A stretch of 64,000 nt of DNA. Source: Hyphomonas oceanitis SCH89. Lineage in GTDB: Bacteria > Pseudomonadota > Alphaproteobacteria > Caulobacterales > Hyphomonadaceae. Positions 9,066-17,213 of the stretch are shown piece by piece. Positions within the stretch are counted from its first letter, which is position 1. Each line of letters starts with the position of its first letter. Below the pieces are notes generated by a model. The model saw only the letters and a list, made by a program, of their open reading frames with translations. It was not told the origin of the DNA and searched no databases. The stretch lies in NCBI RefSeq assembly GCF_000685295.1, contig NZ_ARYL01000002.1, positions 124,001 through 188,000 of the forward strand. The letters run 5' to 3'. Both the position numbers and the translations under genes were made by a program.

Positions 9066-9920
9066 TCAGACGACATCGAGCCCCACGTCAAGGTTTGGCG
9101 CGGAATGGGTGAGGGCGCCGACAGAGATGAAGTCGACGCCGGTTTCGGCAATTGCGGCCACGGTGGAGAGGTTTACCCCGCCTGAGGCTTCAGCGACGAC
9201 ACGGCCGTCGATCATGGCAACGGCGCGGCGCAACATGTCCGTATCCATATTGTCGAGCAATACGGCATGGGGGGTGAACTTCAGCGCTTCTTCCAGCTGG
9301 TCGAGCGTGTCGACCTCGATCTCGATCATGCGCAAGTGGCCCGCATAGGCCTTGGCGCGTGTCATCGCTTCGGCAATCGAACCGCAGGCGGCGATGTGAT
9401 TGTCCTTGATGAGGATGGCGTCATCGAGGCCGTAGCGGTGGGCTGTTCCGCCGCCGCAACGCACGGCGCGCTTTTCGAGGGCGCGATGGCCGGGCGTGGT
9501 CTTGCGTGTGCAGACGATCCGCGCATCCGTGTGGGCAATTGTCTCCACGAACTTGCGGGTCAGCGTGGCCACACCAGAGAGGCGGCCAATGAAGTTCAGC
9601 ATCGTGCGTTCGGCCGTCAGGATTGAGCGGGCTGTGCCGTCGAGGCGGCCGACCACGTCGCCGGGCACGATGGCGCTGCCATCCGGTTTCTCAATTGAGA
9701 GCTGCATCGCGGGATCGACCAGGTGAAGCGCATGCGTGGCGGCATCAAGGCCTGCGATGACGCCCGGTTGGCGCGCAGCGATAACCACGCTCATTTTTGT
9801 CTCGGGCGAAATCGTCGCGTCGGTGGTCAGATCGCCTGCGCGTCCAAGATCCTCTGCGAGCGCAAGGCGCACGATAGGATCAAGGATGATGGCGGGCAGG
9901 GGCGGGGGCACGGGGCTCAT
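9066..9920 (-). CDS. nadC: nicotinate-nucleotide diphosphorylase (carboxylating)
   Basis: Quinolinate phosphoribosyltransferase, the third step of de novo NAD synthesis: quinolinate plus PRPP gives nicotinate mononucleotide, CO2 and PPi. At 284 residues it has normal length. Characteristic motifs are EDLGRAGDLTTDA near the N-terminus, TRKTTPGHRALEK (PRPP and quinolinate-binding Arg/Lys/His), DAILIKDNHI, EIEVDTLDQ, LLDNMD and the C-terminal EASGGVNL. Only 3 bp separate its start from the nadB stop, so it is the last gene of the nadA-X-nadB-nadC operon. Confidence 0.96.
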   Translation of the reverse strand: MSPVPPPLPAIILDPIVRLALAEDLGRAGDLTTDATISPETKMSVVIAARQPGVIAGLDAATHALHLVDPAMQLSIEKPDGSAIVPGDVVGRLDGTARSILTAERTMLNFIGRLSGVATLTRKFVETIAHTDARIVCTRKTTPGHRALEKRAVRCGGGTAHRYGLDDAILIKDNHIAACGSIAEAMTRAKAYAGHLRMIEIEVDTLDQLEEALKFTPHAVLLDNMDTDMLRRAVAMIDGRVVAEASGGVNLSTVAAIAETGVDFISVGALTHSAPNLDVGLDVV

Positions 9921-9923
9921 GTA

Positions 9924-11489
9924 TCAGGCAATCTCTTCAGCTGTGTCTTTGAAATCGCGAAGCAGGAACTGGCGTTCAGGCTCGCCGGTTTCCGGGAAGT
10001 CGCTGCGATAATGCCCGCCGCGGCTTTCTTCGCGCGCAAGGGCGGCGCGCGCCATCAGGCCCGCGGTGACCAGTGGCCGCGCCGGGCCGTGTTGATCGCG
10101 AAGCGTTTCGACGGTCCCGATAAGATCAGTCAGGCCTGATGCGTCACGCACGACGCCGCACTTGGCAGACATTTCGCCGCGCAGGGTCTGGAGGGCGTCA
10201 TGTGGCAAGGAGGCCGGAATGGTGGCCGTTGAAGCACCGGGCTCATCAAGGTCTGCCTCGCGCAGGTGCGCGGCGATGCGATGGGAAAAGACCACCGCTT
10301 CGAGTAGGGAATTGGAGGCGAGGCGGTTGGCCCCATGGGCGCCGGTCGAGGTGCATTCGCCGCAGACGGATAATCCGTTCAGGGTGGATCGGCCCCAGAA
10401 ATCTGCGACGATGCCGCCCATGTGATAGTGCGCTGCCGGCGCAATCGGTATCATGTCGAAGCGTGGGTCGATGCCTGCGCTCTTGCAGGCACCAAAGACC
10501 GTGGGGAAGTGTTCGGGGAAATGCGTGCCGACGGCTGTGCGGCAGTCGAGGAAGGCGCCCCGGCCTGCGGCGCGTTCGGAATGGATGGCGCGAGCGACTT
10601 CGTCGCGCGGGGCGAGTTCTTCCAGCGTGTGATAATTGGCCATGAAGCGCTTGCCGTCGCGGTTGCGCAGCGTGGCGCCTTCACCGCGCAGGGCTTCAGT
10701 GGCGAGCGGTGCAGGGTCGCGGCCGATATCGATGGCTGTCGGGTGGAACTGGACGAACTCGACGTCTGCGATGAGCGCGCCGGCTTCATAGGCCATGGCG
10801 ATCGCGTCGCCGCGGGCTTCGCGCGGATTGGTGGTGACCTGGAAAAGGCCGCCTGTGCCGCCTGTGCAAAGCACGGTCTGGCAGGCTGTCTGGGTGGTGA
10901 TGTTGCCCGCAGCATCGCGCAACACGACGCCCGCAACGCGGTTCGTCTCGTCTTGAAGCAGGCCGACAGCGCGTACGCCTTCGATGACGGTAATGTGGGT
11001 CGAGGCGGCAACTGCTGCGACGAGCGCGTCCATGATCGCCTTGCCGGCAAGATCGCCTGCCACACGCGCCACGCGGGGGCGGCTGTGGGCGGCTTCAAGC
11101 GACAAAGCGAGCGCGCCGTCGGGCGTGCGGTCAAACGGGACACCGAGGGCGATCAGATCGCGAACGCGTGCGGGGCCTTCCTCGGCGATGAGGCGGGCAA
11201 TGATGGGGTCGACGAGACCCGCGCCGGCATTGATCGTGTCGCGGGCGTGCTGCTCGGCGCTGTCGAGCGGGTCGAGCGCAGCGGCGAGGCCGCCTTGTGC
11301 CCAGGCGGACGAAGCGGCCTGGCCGAGCGGGGCAGGCGAGATAACAAGGCAGCGGCGCGGCGCAAGTTCAAGCGCAAGGAAGAGGCCGGCAAGGCCTGCG
11401 CCAACGATAAGTACGTCGCTCGCGGCCGCAGCGGGCGCGGTAATGGTTTGTATGTTCCCCCCGGTCACTGGATCAGGATATCCCGTCAT
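9924..11489 (-). CDS. nadB: L-aspartate oxidase
   Basis: FAD enzyme that oxidises L-aspartate to iminoaspartate, which NadA condenses with dihydroxyacetone phosphate. The product is 521 residues, the expected length. The dinucleotide motif IVGAGLAGLFLALELA is at about residues 28-43. Other signatures are SSAWAQGGLAAAL, HSRPRVAR, FVQFHPTAI, the catalytic region RDEVARAI, HYHMGGIVAD and TGAHGANRLASNSLLEAVV. Its first 17 bp overlap the end of the upstream secreted-protein gene, so translation is probably coupled. It is the third cistron of the NAD operon. Confidence 0.96.
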   Translation of the reverse strand: MTGYPDPVTGGNIQTITAPAAAASDVLIVGAGLAGLFLALELAPRRCLVISPAPLGQAASSAWAQGGLAAALDPLDSAEQHARDTINAGAGLVDPIIARLIAEEGPARVRDLIALGVPFDRTPDGALALSLEAAHSRPRVARVAGDLAGKAIMDALVAAVAASTHITVIEGVRAVGLLQDETNRVAGVVLRDAAGNITTQTACQTVLCTGGTGGLFQVTTNPREARGDAIAMAYEAGALIADVEFVQFHPTAIDIGRDPAPLATEALRGEGATLRNRDGKRFMANYHTLEELAPRDEVARAIHSERAAGRGAFLDCRTAVGTHFPEHFPTVFGACKSAGIDPRFDMIPIAPAAHYHMGGIVADFWGRSTLNGLSVCGECTSTGAHGANRLASNSLLEAVVFSHRIAAHLREADLDEPGASTATIPASLPHDALQTLRGEMSAKCGVVRDASGLTDLIGTVETLRDQHGPARPLVTAGLMARAALAREESRGGHYRSDFPETGEPERQFLLRDFKDTAEEIA

Positions 11490-11940
11490 TGGCTCGGCGG
11501 AATTCGGCCGGTGCCGTGACCGCAGAGACGAGTGCGCCGAACATGCGGTCGGCGGATTCGATTGTCAGCGTGAAATTGTCGGGCATGTAGATCAGGCCCT
11601 CGACCTTTGACTCCAGCATTTCCTCGATCTGGGAACGGATGGAGACCTGGTCGCCATAGCGGCTGGCCTGGCAGGACTGGCGCACGACTGAGCGGCCCCA
11701 TAATGTGCACATCTCCACGGCCGTCAGCTCGCACGTATACTTACCCTTGTCCGGATGGGGGGAGAGGTTCATCGTGCCGGTCATGACGCATTCGCCATTG
11801 CGATAGGGCCGCGTCTGGAAGCTCCAGGTGCCGAGGACATCCGTCTTGTCGGTGTCCTTGTCGTTCCCCGCGGAAGCAGGGAAGCAGGCGAGCAGGGACA
11901 GCGCAGCTGCCGCCGCGATACGGAACCTGACCGGAAACAT
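11473..11940 (-). CDS. secreted protein of unknown function inside the nad operon
   Basis: A 155-residue protein that I do not recognise. I start at the ATG at 11940 (MFPVRFRIA), because GAGGAG sits just upstream and a typical signal peptide follows (AAAAALSLLACFPASAG, cleavage near residue 24). A longer open frame to 12009 lacks these features. The mature part holds four or more cysteines (GECVMTG, YTCELT, EMCTLWG, RQSCQAS), suggesting disulfides in the periplasm, and ends with a YMPDNFTLTIES strand region. It sits 82 bp after nadA and overlaps nadB by 17 bp, so it is transcribed with the NAD pathway. No known step of the pathway requires it. Confidence 0.75.
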   Translation of the reverse strand: MFPVRFRIAAAAALSLLACFPASAGNDKDTDKTDVLGTWSFQTRPYRNGECVMTGTMNLSPHPDKGKYTCELTAVEMCTLWGRSVVRQSCQASRYGDQVSIRSQIEEMLESKVEGLIYMPDNFTLTIESADRMFGALVSAVTAPAEFRRANDGIS

Positions 11941-12022
11941 GCGGAACTCCTCTGTGCCTTTGCCAAAACGCCCGTCACAACCATAATCCCACCCCGCGCC
12001 AGCGCACAACTGCGCGGCTGCC

Positions 12023-13165
12023 TTACATGACCATTTCGACTTCCAGCGGCTTCAGGCCGGTTTCGAACGCCAGGGGACGTTCCATCTTCGGCAGGGCCAT
12101 CATGGCATCAAGTGCCTGCTTGGCCCGGACGCGGACATCCTCGGGGATTTTTACCTCATACTTGCCCGTCACCAGGCAGTCATAGATGTTTTCCAGCGTG
12201 ATCCGCTTCATATGCGGGCAAAGATTGCACGGCCTGATGAAGTTCACGTTGGGGTTCACGGCGGCGACATTGTCGCTCATCGAACATTCCGTCAGCAGCA
12301 CCACTTTGCTCGGGCTGTTTTCCGAGACATAATTGGCCAATGCCGAGGTGGATCCGGCGAAATCAGCCGCTTCCAGCACGTCTGGCGGACATTCCGGGTG
12401 GGCCAGGATCACGACGCCCGGATGGGCCTCGCGGAGCTGGTTCACGTCGTCGGCGGAGAACAGCTCGTGCACTTCGCAGGCGCCGGGCCATGTCAGGATA
12501 CGGATATCGGTCTGGGCGGCCACGTTCTTTGCCAGATACTGGTCTGGCACCATTATGACCGTGTCAGAGTTCCATTCTTTCGCGACGGCCTCGACAACCT
12601 GCGCCGCGTTCGAACTCGTGCAGGTGATGTGGCACTCGGCCTTCACTTCGGCGGTGCAGTTCACATAGGTGACGATCGGATAGTCCGGATATTTCTGCTT
12701 GATCAGGCGCACATCGGCGCCCGTGATGGAGGCCGCGAGAGAGCAGCCTGCGCGCATGTCCGGGATCAGAACGGTCTTGTTCGGCGCGAGGATTTTCGAG
12801 GTTTCGGCCATGAAGTGCACGCCGGCCTGTACGATTATGTCCGCTTCTGTAGCGGAGGCTTCCCGGGCGAGCTGGAGGCTGTCACCGCGAAAGTCGCCGA
12901 CGAGGCTGAAAATGTCGGGCGTCATGTAATTGTGCGCCAGGATGACAGCGTTCTTCTCTTTCTTGAGGCGATTGATGGCGGCCACGAGGGGCGCCACGGC
13001 GGGCCATTCCATCGGCGTCACGAAATCGGCGACCAGCGGATAGAGATGGTCGGTTTCTGCCTTGACGGCGGCGTCATAGGACAAGCCGCGCGCTTCGGCG
13101 GCAGAGGCGCCACGAAGCGGCGTCGGGGTGGGGCATCCGGGAGCTGAATCGATCAGACGGGCCAT
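12023..13165 (-). CDS. nadA: quinolinate synthase
   Basis: 4Fe-4S enzyme that condenses iminoaspartate (from NadB) with dihydroxyacetone phosphate to give quinolinate. At 380 residues it is a typical long NadA. The three expected cluster cysteines are visible in MRAGCSLAAS, HPECPPDVL and RPCNLCPHMK. Further signatures are ILAHNYMTPDIFSLVGDFRGDS, VTYVNCTAEVKAE and CTSSNAA. It is the first gene of the nad operon. GAGGAA precedes the ATG, and a near-consensus promoter lies 42-71 bp upstream of it. Confidence 0.97.
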   Translation of the reverse strand: MARLIDSAPGCPTPTPLRGASAAEARGLSYDAAVKAETDHLYPLVADFVTPMEWPAVAPLVAAINRLKKEKNAVILAHNYMTPDIFSLVGDFRGDSLQLAREASATEADIIVQAGVHFMAETSKILAPNKTVLIPDMRAGCSLAASITGADVRLIKQKYPDYPIVTYVNCTAEVKAECHITCTSSNAAQVVEAVAKEWNSDTVIMVPDQYLAKNVAAQTDIRILTWPGACEVHELFSADDVNQLREAHPGVVILAHPECPPDVLEAADFAGSTSALANYVSENSPSKVVLLTECSMSDNVAAVNPNVNFIRPCNLCPHMKRITLENIYDCLVTGKYEVKIPEDVRVRAKQALDAMMALPKMERPLAFETGLKPLEVEMVM

Positions 13166-13206
13166 GTGTTCCTCCTTGCACCGGGCGACTTATGCTCGAT
13201 GTGAGT

Positions 13207-13236
13207 ATAATATGGACCTGAAAGCTGCCGTTTCAA
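13207..13236 (-). promoter_or_regulatory. sigma70-like promoter of the nad operon
   Basis: On the minus strand TTGAAA (13231-13236) and TATTAT (13207-13212) are 18 bp apart; each matches 5 of 6 consensus positions. Transcription would start near 13200 and give a leader of about 35 nt before nadA. Confidence 0.65.
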
Positions 13237-13286
13237 GGGTATCCTTCAAACGGCCGGGATCAGGGCTCAAGTACAAAGCTTATGCG

Positions 13287-13303
13287 ATAGTTATACGCAC
13301 TAT
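13287..13303. promoter_or_regulatory. possible operator upstream of nadA
   Basis: ATAGT and ACTAT form an inverted repeat with a 7-bp spacer. It lies about 50 bp upstream of the -35 box of the nad promoter. A NadQ- or NrtR-type regulator of NAD synthesis could bind here, but I cannot match it to a known motif. Confidence 0.25.
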
Positions 13304-13374
13304 GAGCAAAAGGGTTTCTATAGGTGAGGTGGGAGGATGGCAAGTAGGGGCCCGTTAACGCCAGATCAGCTGCG

Positions 13375-15591
13375 CTAAACGCCGAACTGCTCGCCCTTGC
13401 CACCTTCATTGCGGACATAGGTGATCACGGCGTCTATGAAAGCCAGTGTGGCACTACCAGTACCGTTCCGGCGGTCCTCGATGTTCATGCGGATCTTGAA
13501 CAATTGCTCTGCGGCCAGCACGCGTTCTGACTGCCGCCGCTGCCGCCGGAAATGCCAGTCAGGCGCCGTGGTCGGGCTGATCTCGGGCAGGCTCGTGGCG
13601 TGTTCGGGGCGCACGAGCCGGGCCGCAAGCGCCTTGGCGGCGTGCAGGGAATCCTGCTTGCCGAGCAGGGCAAAGGCGCGGGCGCGGACATGATCGAACT
13701 CGCGATCCTCAGAGATGAGGCTTAACAGGCGCGACAGGCGCTTTGACTCTTCCTGCTGCCAGTAGGCGCGCGATGATCTGGCATCGGCGATGACATCGTC
13801 GACATAGCGATAGAATTTCCGCGCCCAGTCGCCTTCTTCGCGTTTATCCTGGGGCGTATTGCTGAACATGGTGGCCAGCTTGGCCATTCGCTCGGTGACG
13901 GAGCCGACGACGAGATCACGGGCGAGCCATTGCGCCACGGTGCGCACGCGCTCGTCCTTGTCCTGATAGAGCTCGTTCAGGCGACGGGTATTGTAGTAAT
14001 AGTCGCCCCGGTCGAGTTCCTGGCTCTTGTCGAGGTGCGCCTTGAAGAAATCGAGGGCGCGCGCTTTCAGCGGAATGCCGTCAGTGCCGGGCTTGCGATA
14101 GGATTCGCGCAGGATGCGGCGTTCCATGAAAGGATCGAAAAAGTCGATCTGCCCCGCTTCGAAGAGGCGTTTCTGTGCCTTGTTGCGTTGCATGATGCCG
14201 AAGGCCTGCAGCAGGGCGGCGATCAGGACGACGTCGACGAGCAGGCGCGAGATGAAGACGATATGCCGGGCGGCGGCGCCTTTCGGAATGAAAGGCTCTT
14301 CCTGCGTGACGTCGTAAATATCCACCCAGTCGACAATGGGCACACCCTTGGCGAGTTCGGTGCCGAAGAATTTCAGCCATTCAATGAGGCCGGTAGACTG
14401 GGCGGCGCCGGCAAGGATCATCGGGTCGACCGGTTCGAAAAGGTCGAAATGCATCTGGATCTGACGCAGGGCCAGCGGCACCAGCACGAACAGCCAAGCA
14501 TAGCCCATCAGGGCTTCGTCGCGCAGGTCATTGGCAAAGCCGATGCGGAACTGGTCTGACCGCGTGGTCTGGATGCGCAGCGCCTTCTCGCGGTCGTCCT
14601 CGACCCAGGCCCAGCGGCGCCCGAGGCCGAAGATGATCAGGCTGGCAATGGCTATTGGTGCGAGGCCCCACGGGTGGGGCAGGGCATAGCCCATGGCCGA
14701 CAAAGGCAGCATGATGAGTAGGAGGATCAGCTGGGGCACCATCAACCCGCCCTGCGTTGCGCCCGAAAGCGGCGCGAGCAGGCGCACCATTGCCGCGTCG
14801 AGACCGCTGACGAGATAGCCGGGATGCATGGCAAAGCCAGCTTTTGCGACATCGGGTTTGTCAGTGTCTTCGCGCTCTCCGATCAGGCTGGAAAGGTGGG
14901 GCAGGAAGATGAAGGCGAGAAAGCCCATCACGACCAGCGCCATGATGACGAGGCCGAAATTCTGCTCCATCGAAAAGACCTGTTCGCCGGCCGCCCATGC
15001 ACCCGTGCCAATGGCGCCGATCAGGGCGACGCCGCCCAGCAGCGTGGCCATGCTGACCGGGCCTTCGGGGTGTTTGAAATAGTTGCGGTGGCCTTTGCCG
15101 CCGGCTTCTGAGGCGACAAGGTGAAAGCCGTATAGGAGTGGCAGGAAACCTGCGCCGATGGCGCCGAGATAGATGCTGCGCTGGACCGGATGTGTCAGGT
15201 CAACCGGCCACGGCCACGCGCCGAAGGGCACATTCGGGCCGAAGGCGATCCAAGCCAGGACCGAGAGAAGCAGGAACAGGAAGAGGAAGGCCGTGTGGAA
15301 AGCGGGCTGTTCTTCGGTGCCGGGTGCGTCGTCCTTGTGGGTGGCATCCCAGCGATTGCGGATGATGAACAGGCTGAGCGCAACATAAGCGGCCAGTGGC
15401 AGGGCGATGATGAGGCTCCAGGCGAGCCAGCCGGAGACAGCCTCCGTGTTCTCCAGATCTGTGATTGCGACGGCGAGAGCGCCCAGTGCCGCCACGCAAA
15501 GGATGAAGACCCCCAACCAGAGGTCTTCCTTGTCAAACCCGCTCCATCGCGGCCAGCCCGGCCGCCATTCCACGTTCAACATAGCCAGCAT
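13375..15591 (-). CDS. large polytopic membrane protein of unknown function
   Basis: A protein of about 738 residues that I do not recognise. The N-terminal 460 residues contain about ten hydrophobic segments (for example LWLGVFILCVAALGALAVA, FLFLFLLLSVLAWIAFG and LVIMALVVMGFLAFIFL). The C-terminal 280 residues are soluble, charged and helix-rich and probably cytoplasmic, with a possible helical-repeat character. I prefer the ATG at 15591, which has GGGGA at good spacing, over the GTG at 15603. No catalytic motif is evident; the channel, transporter and signalling families I know do not fit well. It is followed by the nad operon on the same strand but has its own 209-bp gap. Confidence 0.72.
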   Translation of the reverse strand: MLAMLNVEWRPGWPRWSGFDKEDLWLGVFILCVAALGALAVAITDLENTEAVSGWLAWSLIIALPLAAYVALSLFIIRNRWDATHKDDAPGTEEQPAFHTAFLFLFLLLSVLAWIAFGPNVPFGAWPWPVDLTHPVQRSIYLGAIGAGFLPLLYGFHLVASEAGGKGHRNYFKHPEGPVSMATLLGGVALIGAIGTGAWAAGEQVFSMEQNFGLVIMALVVMGFLAFIFLPHLSSLIGEREDTDKPDVAKAGFAMHPGYLVSGLDAAMVRLLAPLSGATQGGLMVPQLILLLIMLPLSAMGYALPHPWGLAPIAIASLIIFGLGRRWAWVEDDREKALRIQTTRSDQFRIGFANDLRDEALMGYAWLFVLVPLALRQIQMHFDLFEPVDPMILAGAAQSTGLIEWLKFFGTELAKGVPIVDWVDIYDVTQEEPFIPKGAAARHIVFISRLLVDVVLIAALLQAFGIMQRNKAQKRLFEAGQIDFFDPFMERRILRESYRKPGTDGIPLKARALDFFKAHLDKSQELDRGDYYYNTRRLNELYQDKDERVRTVAQWLARDLVVGSVTERMAKLATMFSNTPQDKREEGDWARKFYRYVDDVIADARSSRAYWQQEESKRLSRLLSLISEDREFDHVRARAFALLGKQDSLHAAKALAARLVRPEHATSLPEISPTTAPDWHFRRQRRQSERVLAAEQLFKIRMNIEDRRNGTGSATLAFIDAVITYVRNEGGKGEQFGV

Positions 15592-15675
15592 TGGCGTCCC
15601 CACTCCACACGTGGGAAACCTTAACCATTTGTTAACTTCATTGGGAAGTTGAAAGTTTGGCCCTTGCGGGCAGCG

Positions 15676-17133
15676 CTAGTCCTTGAAGAGCTCAATGGCC
15701 GCCGCCGACATGGCTTCAACGCCCGTCGCAATTGTCGGGTCATAATCTGGCGCAAAGCCCGAGGAGTGGAGCGATGGAAGAGACGCGCCGCCATTCTTGG
15801 ACTCGGTATATTTGCCCGGGTTCACTGCGCCGAGCCAGAAGATGACGCTCGGGATTTTCTCTGCGGTGCGGCCATACTGGCTGAAATCCTCGCCGCCCAT
15901 GACGGGTTTGACCTCTTTAACGTTCGTTGCGCCGATGGCCTTGCCGACAGCCTTCATCGTGCGGGCCGTTGTGTCGGGATCATTATAGGTCGCGGGGGTG
16001 TAGTCGCTTTCGACCGTGACTTCGGGCTCCGGCGCGCCGAAGGCTTCGGCTTCGCCCTTGGCGATGCGCTTGATGCCGTCGAGCAGCATCTGGCGGGTCT
16101 TGTCGTCATAGGAGCGCACGGTGATCAGCAGGGTGGCCTCATCGGGGATGATGTTGTGCTTGGCGCCGGCCTTGAACGAGCCGACCGTGACGACGGCGCT
16201 GTCCTGCGGATCGGTATTGCGCGAGACGAGGCTCTGCAGCGCGACAACGATATTCGAGGCAACGAGGATCGGATCTTTCGTCGTGTGCGGGTAGGCGCCA
16301 TGGCCGCCGACGCCTTTGACGACCACGTCGACGCTGTCGACATTGGCGAGGGCGAAGCCGGTGGAATATTCGACCGTTCCGGCCGGGGCGCCGGCGGAGA
16401 CGTGCAGGGCGATATTGTAGTCAGGCTTGGGGAAGCGCGTGAAGAGGCCGTCGGCCAGCATGGCTTCAGCGCCAAGGCCGATCTCCTCGGCGGGCTGGGC
16501 GATCATGACCAGCGTGCCCTTCCATTTCTTTTTGTTGGCGATCAGGTCGCGCGCAGTGCCGACCCATGTCGTCATGTGCACATCATGGCCGCAGGCGTGC
16601 ATGACATTGCTTTCCACGCCGGTCCATGTGGTCGCTTCGACCTTGGAGGCAAAGGGAAAATCGGTCTGTTCCGGCACGGGCAGCGCGTCCATGTCGGTGC
16701 GGATGAGAACCGTCGGGCCATTGCCATTGCGGAACACGCCAACAACGCCATAGCCGCCGACGCCGTCGACGACGCGGCCATTGTCTTTCATGGACTTGTC
16801 GACCACCCAGTCCTGGCCGAGGCCGGTTGTGACTTCAAAGCCGAGGCCCTGCAGTTCGGTCGCGAGGATCGCTGACGTGTTGGCTTCCTCGAAGGAGAGT
16901 TCCGGGGCCGCATGGAGGCGCTTGTAGAGCTCAACAAGGGACGGGTCGGCGGTAGGCAGGGGCGTTGCCGGGGCACTCGCGGGGACAACGGAGTCCGTTC
17001 CTTGACCATTCCGGGTCGTCAGAACGGTCGGTCCCTGACCGTCGGCTGTCGCTTCGGTGCCCTTGTCCTTGCCGGGGCCTCCGCAGGCAACCAGAACGAG
17101 GGCGAGGGCAGTCAAGGCGGCTGGACGGAACAT
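15676..17133 (-). CDS. M20-family amidohydrolase, lipoprotein
   Basis: Metal-dependent hydrolase of the M20D/amidohydrolase type, which releases acyl or aminoacyl groups from amino acids or peptides. The 485-residue product begins with a lipoprotein signal (LALVLVACGG, Cys about 17) and a Gly/Thr/Lys-rich linker, placing the enzyme in the periplasm. Metal-binding elements are visible: ELSFEEANTS, HACGHDVHMTTWVG, PAEEIGLGAEAM, HVSAGAP and GGEDFSQYG. AGGAG precedes the ATG. The lytic transglycosylase gene lies upstream on the same strand with an 80-bp gap, and both products act in the periplasm, perhaps in peptide or wall-fragment turnover. Confidence 0.88.
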   Translation of the reverse strand: MFRPAALTALALVLVACGGPGKDKGTEATADGQGPTVLTTRNGQGTDSVVPASAPATPLPTADPSLVELYKRLHAAPELSFEEANTSAILATELQGLGFEVTTGLGQDWVVDKSMKDNGRVVDGVGGYGVVGVFRNGNGPTVLIRTDMDALPVPEQTDFPFASKVEATTWTGVESNVMHACGHDVHMTTWVGTARDLIANKKKWKGTLVMIAQPAEEIGLGAEAMLADGLFTRFPKPDYNIALHVSAGAPAGTVEYSTGFALANVDSVDVVVKGVGGHGAYPHTTKDPILVASNIVVALQSLVSRNTDPQDSAVVTVGSFKAGAKHNIIPDEATLLITVRSYDDKTRQMLLDGIKRIAKGEAEAFGAPEPEVTVESDYTPATYNDPDTTARTMKAVGKAIGATNVKEVKPVMGGEDFSQYGRTAEKIPSVIFWLGAVNPGKYTESKNGGASLPSLHSSGFAPDYDPTIATGVEAMSAAAIELFKD

Positions 17134-17213
17134 AGGCGGGTACTCCTGAAACGGTTCAGGCGGACCCTAACGGAGTTTGACGCCCTGCCAAGTGGCGGGC
17201 GGGCCACAGCAGC

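Noticed and set aside
13283-13299. TGCG-N9-CGCA palindrome as a NAD-repressor site
   Set aside because: Only the four outer bases are symmetric; the alternative ATAGT-N7-ACTAT repeat is listed instead at low confidence.
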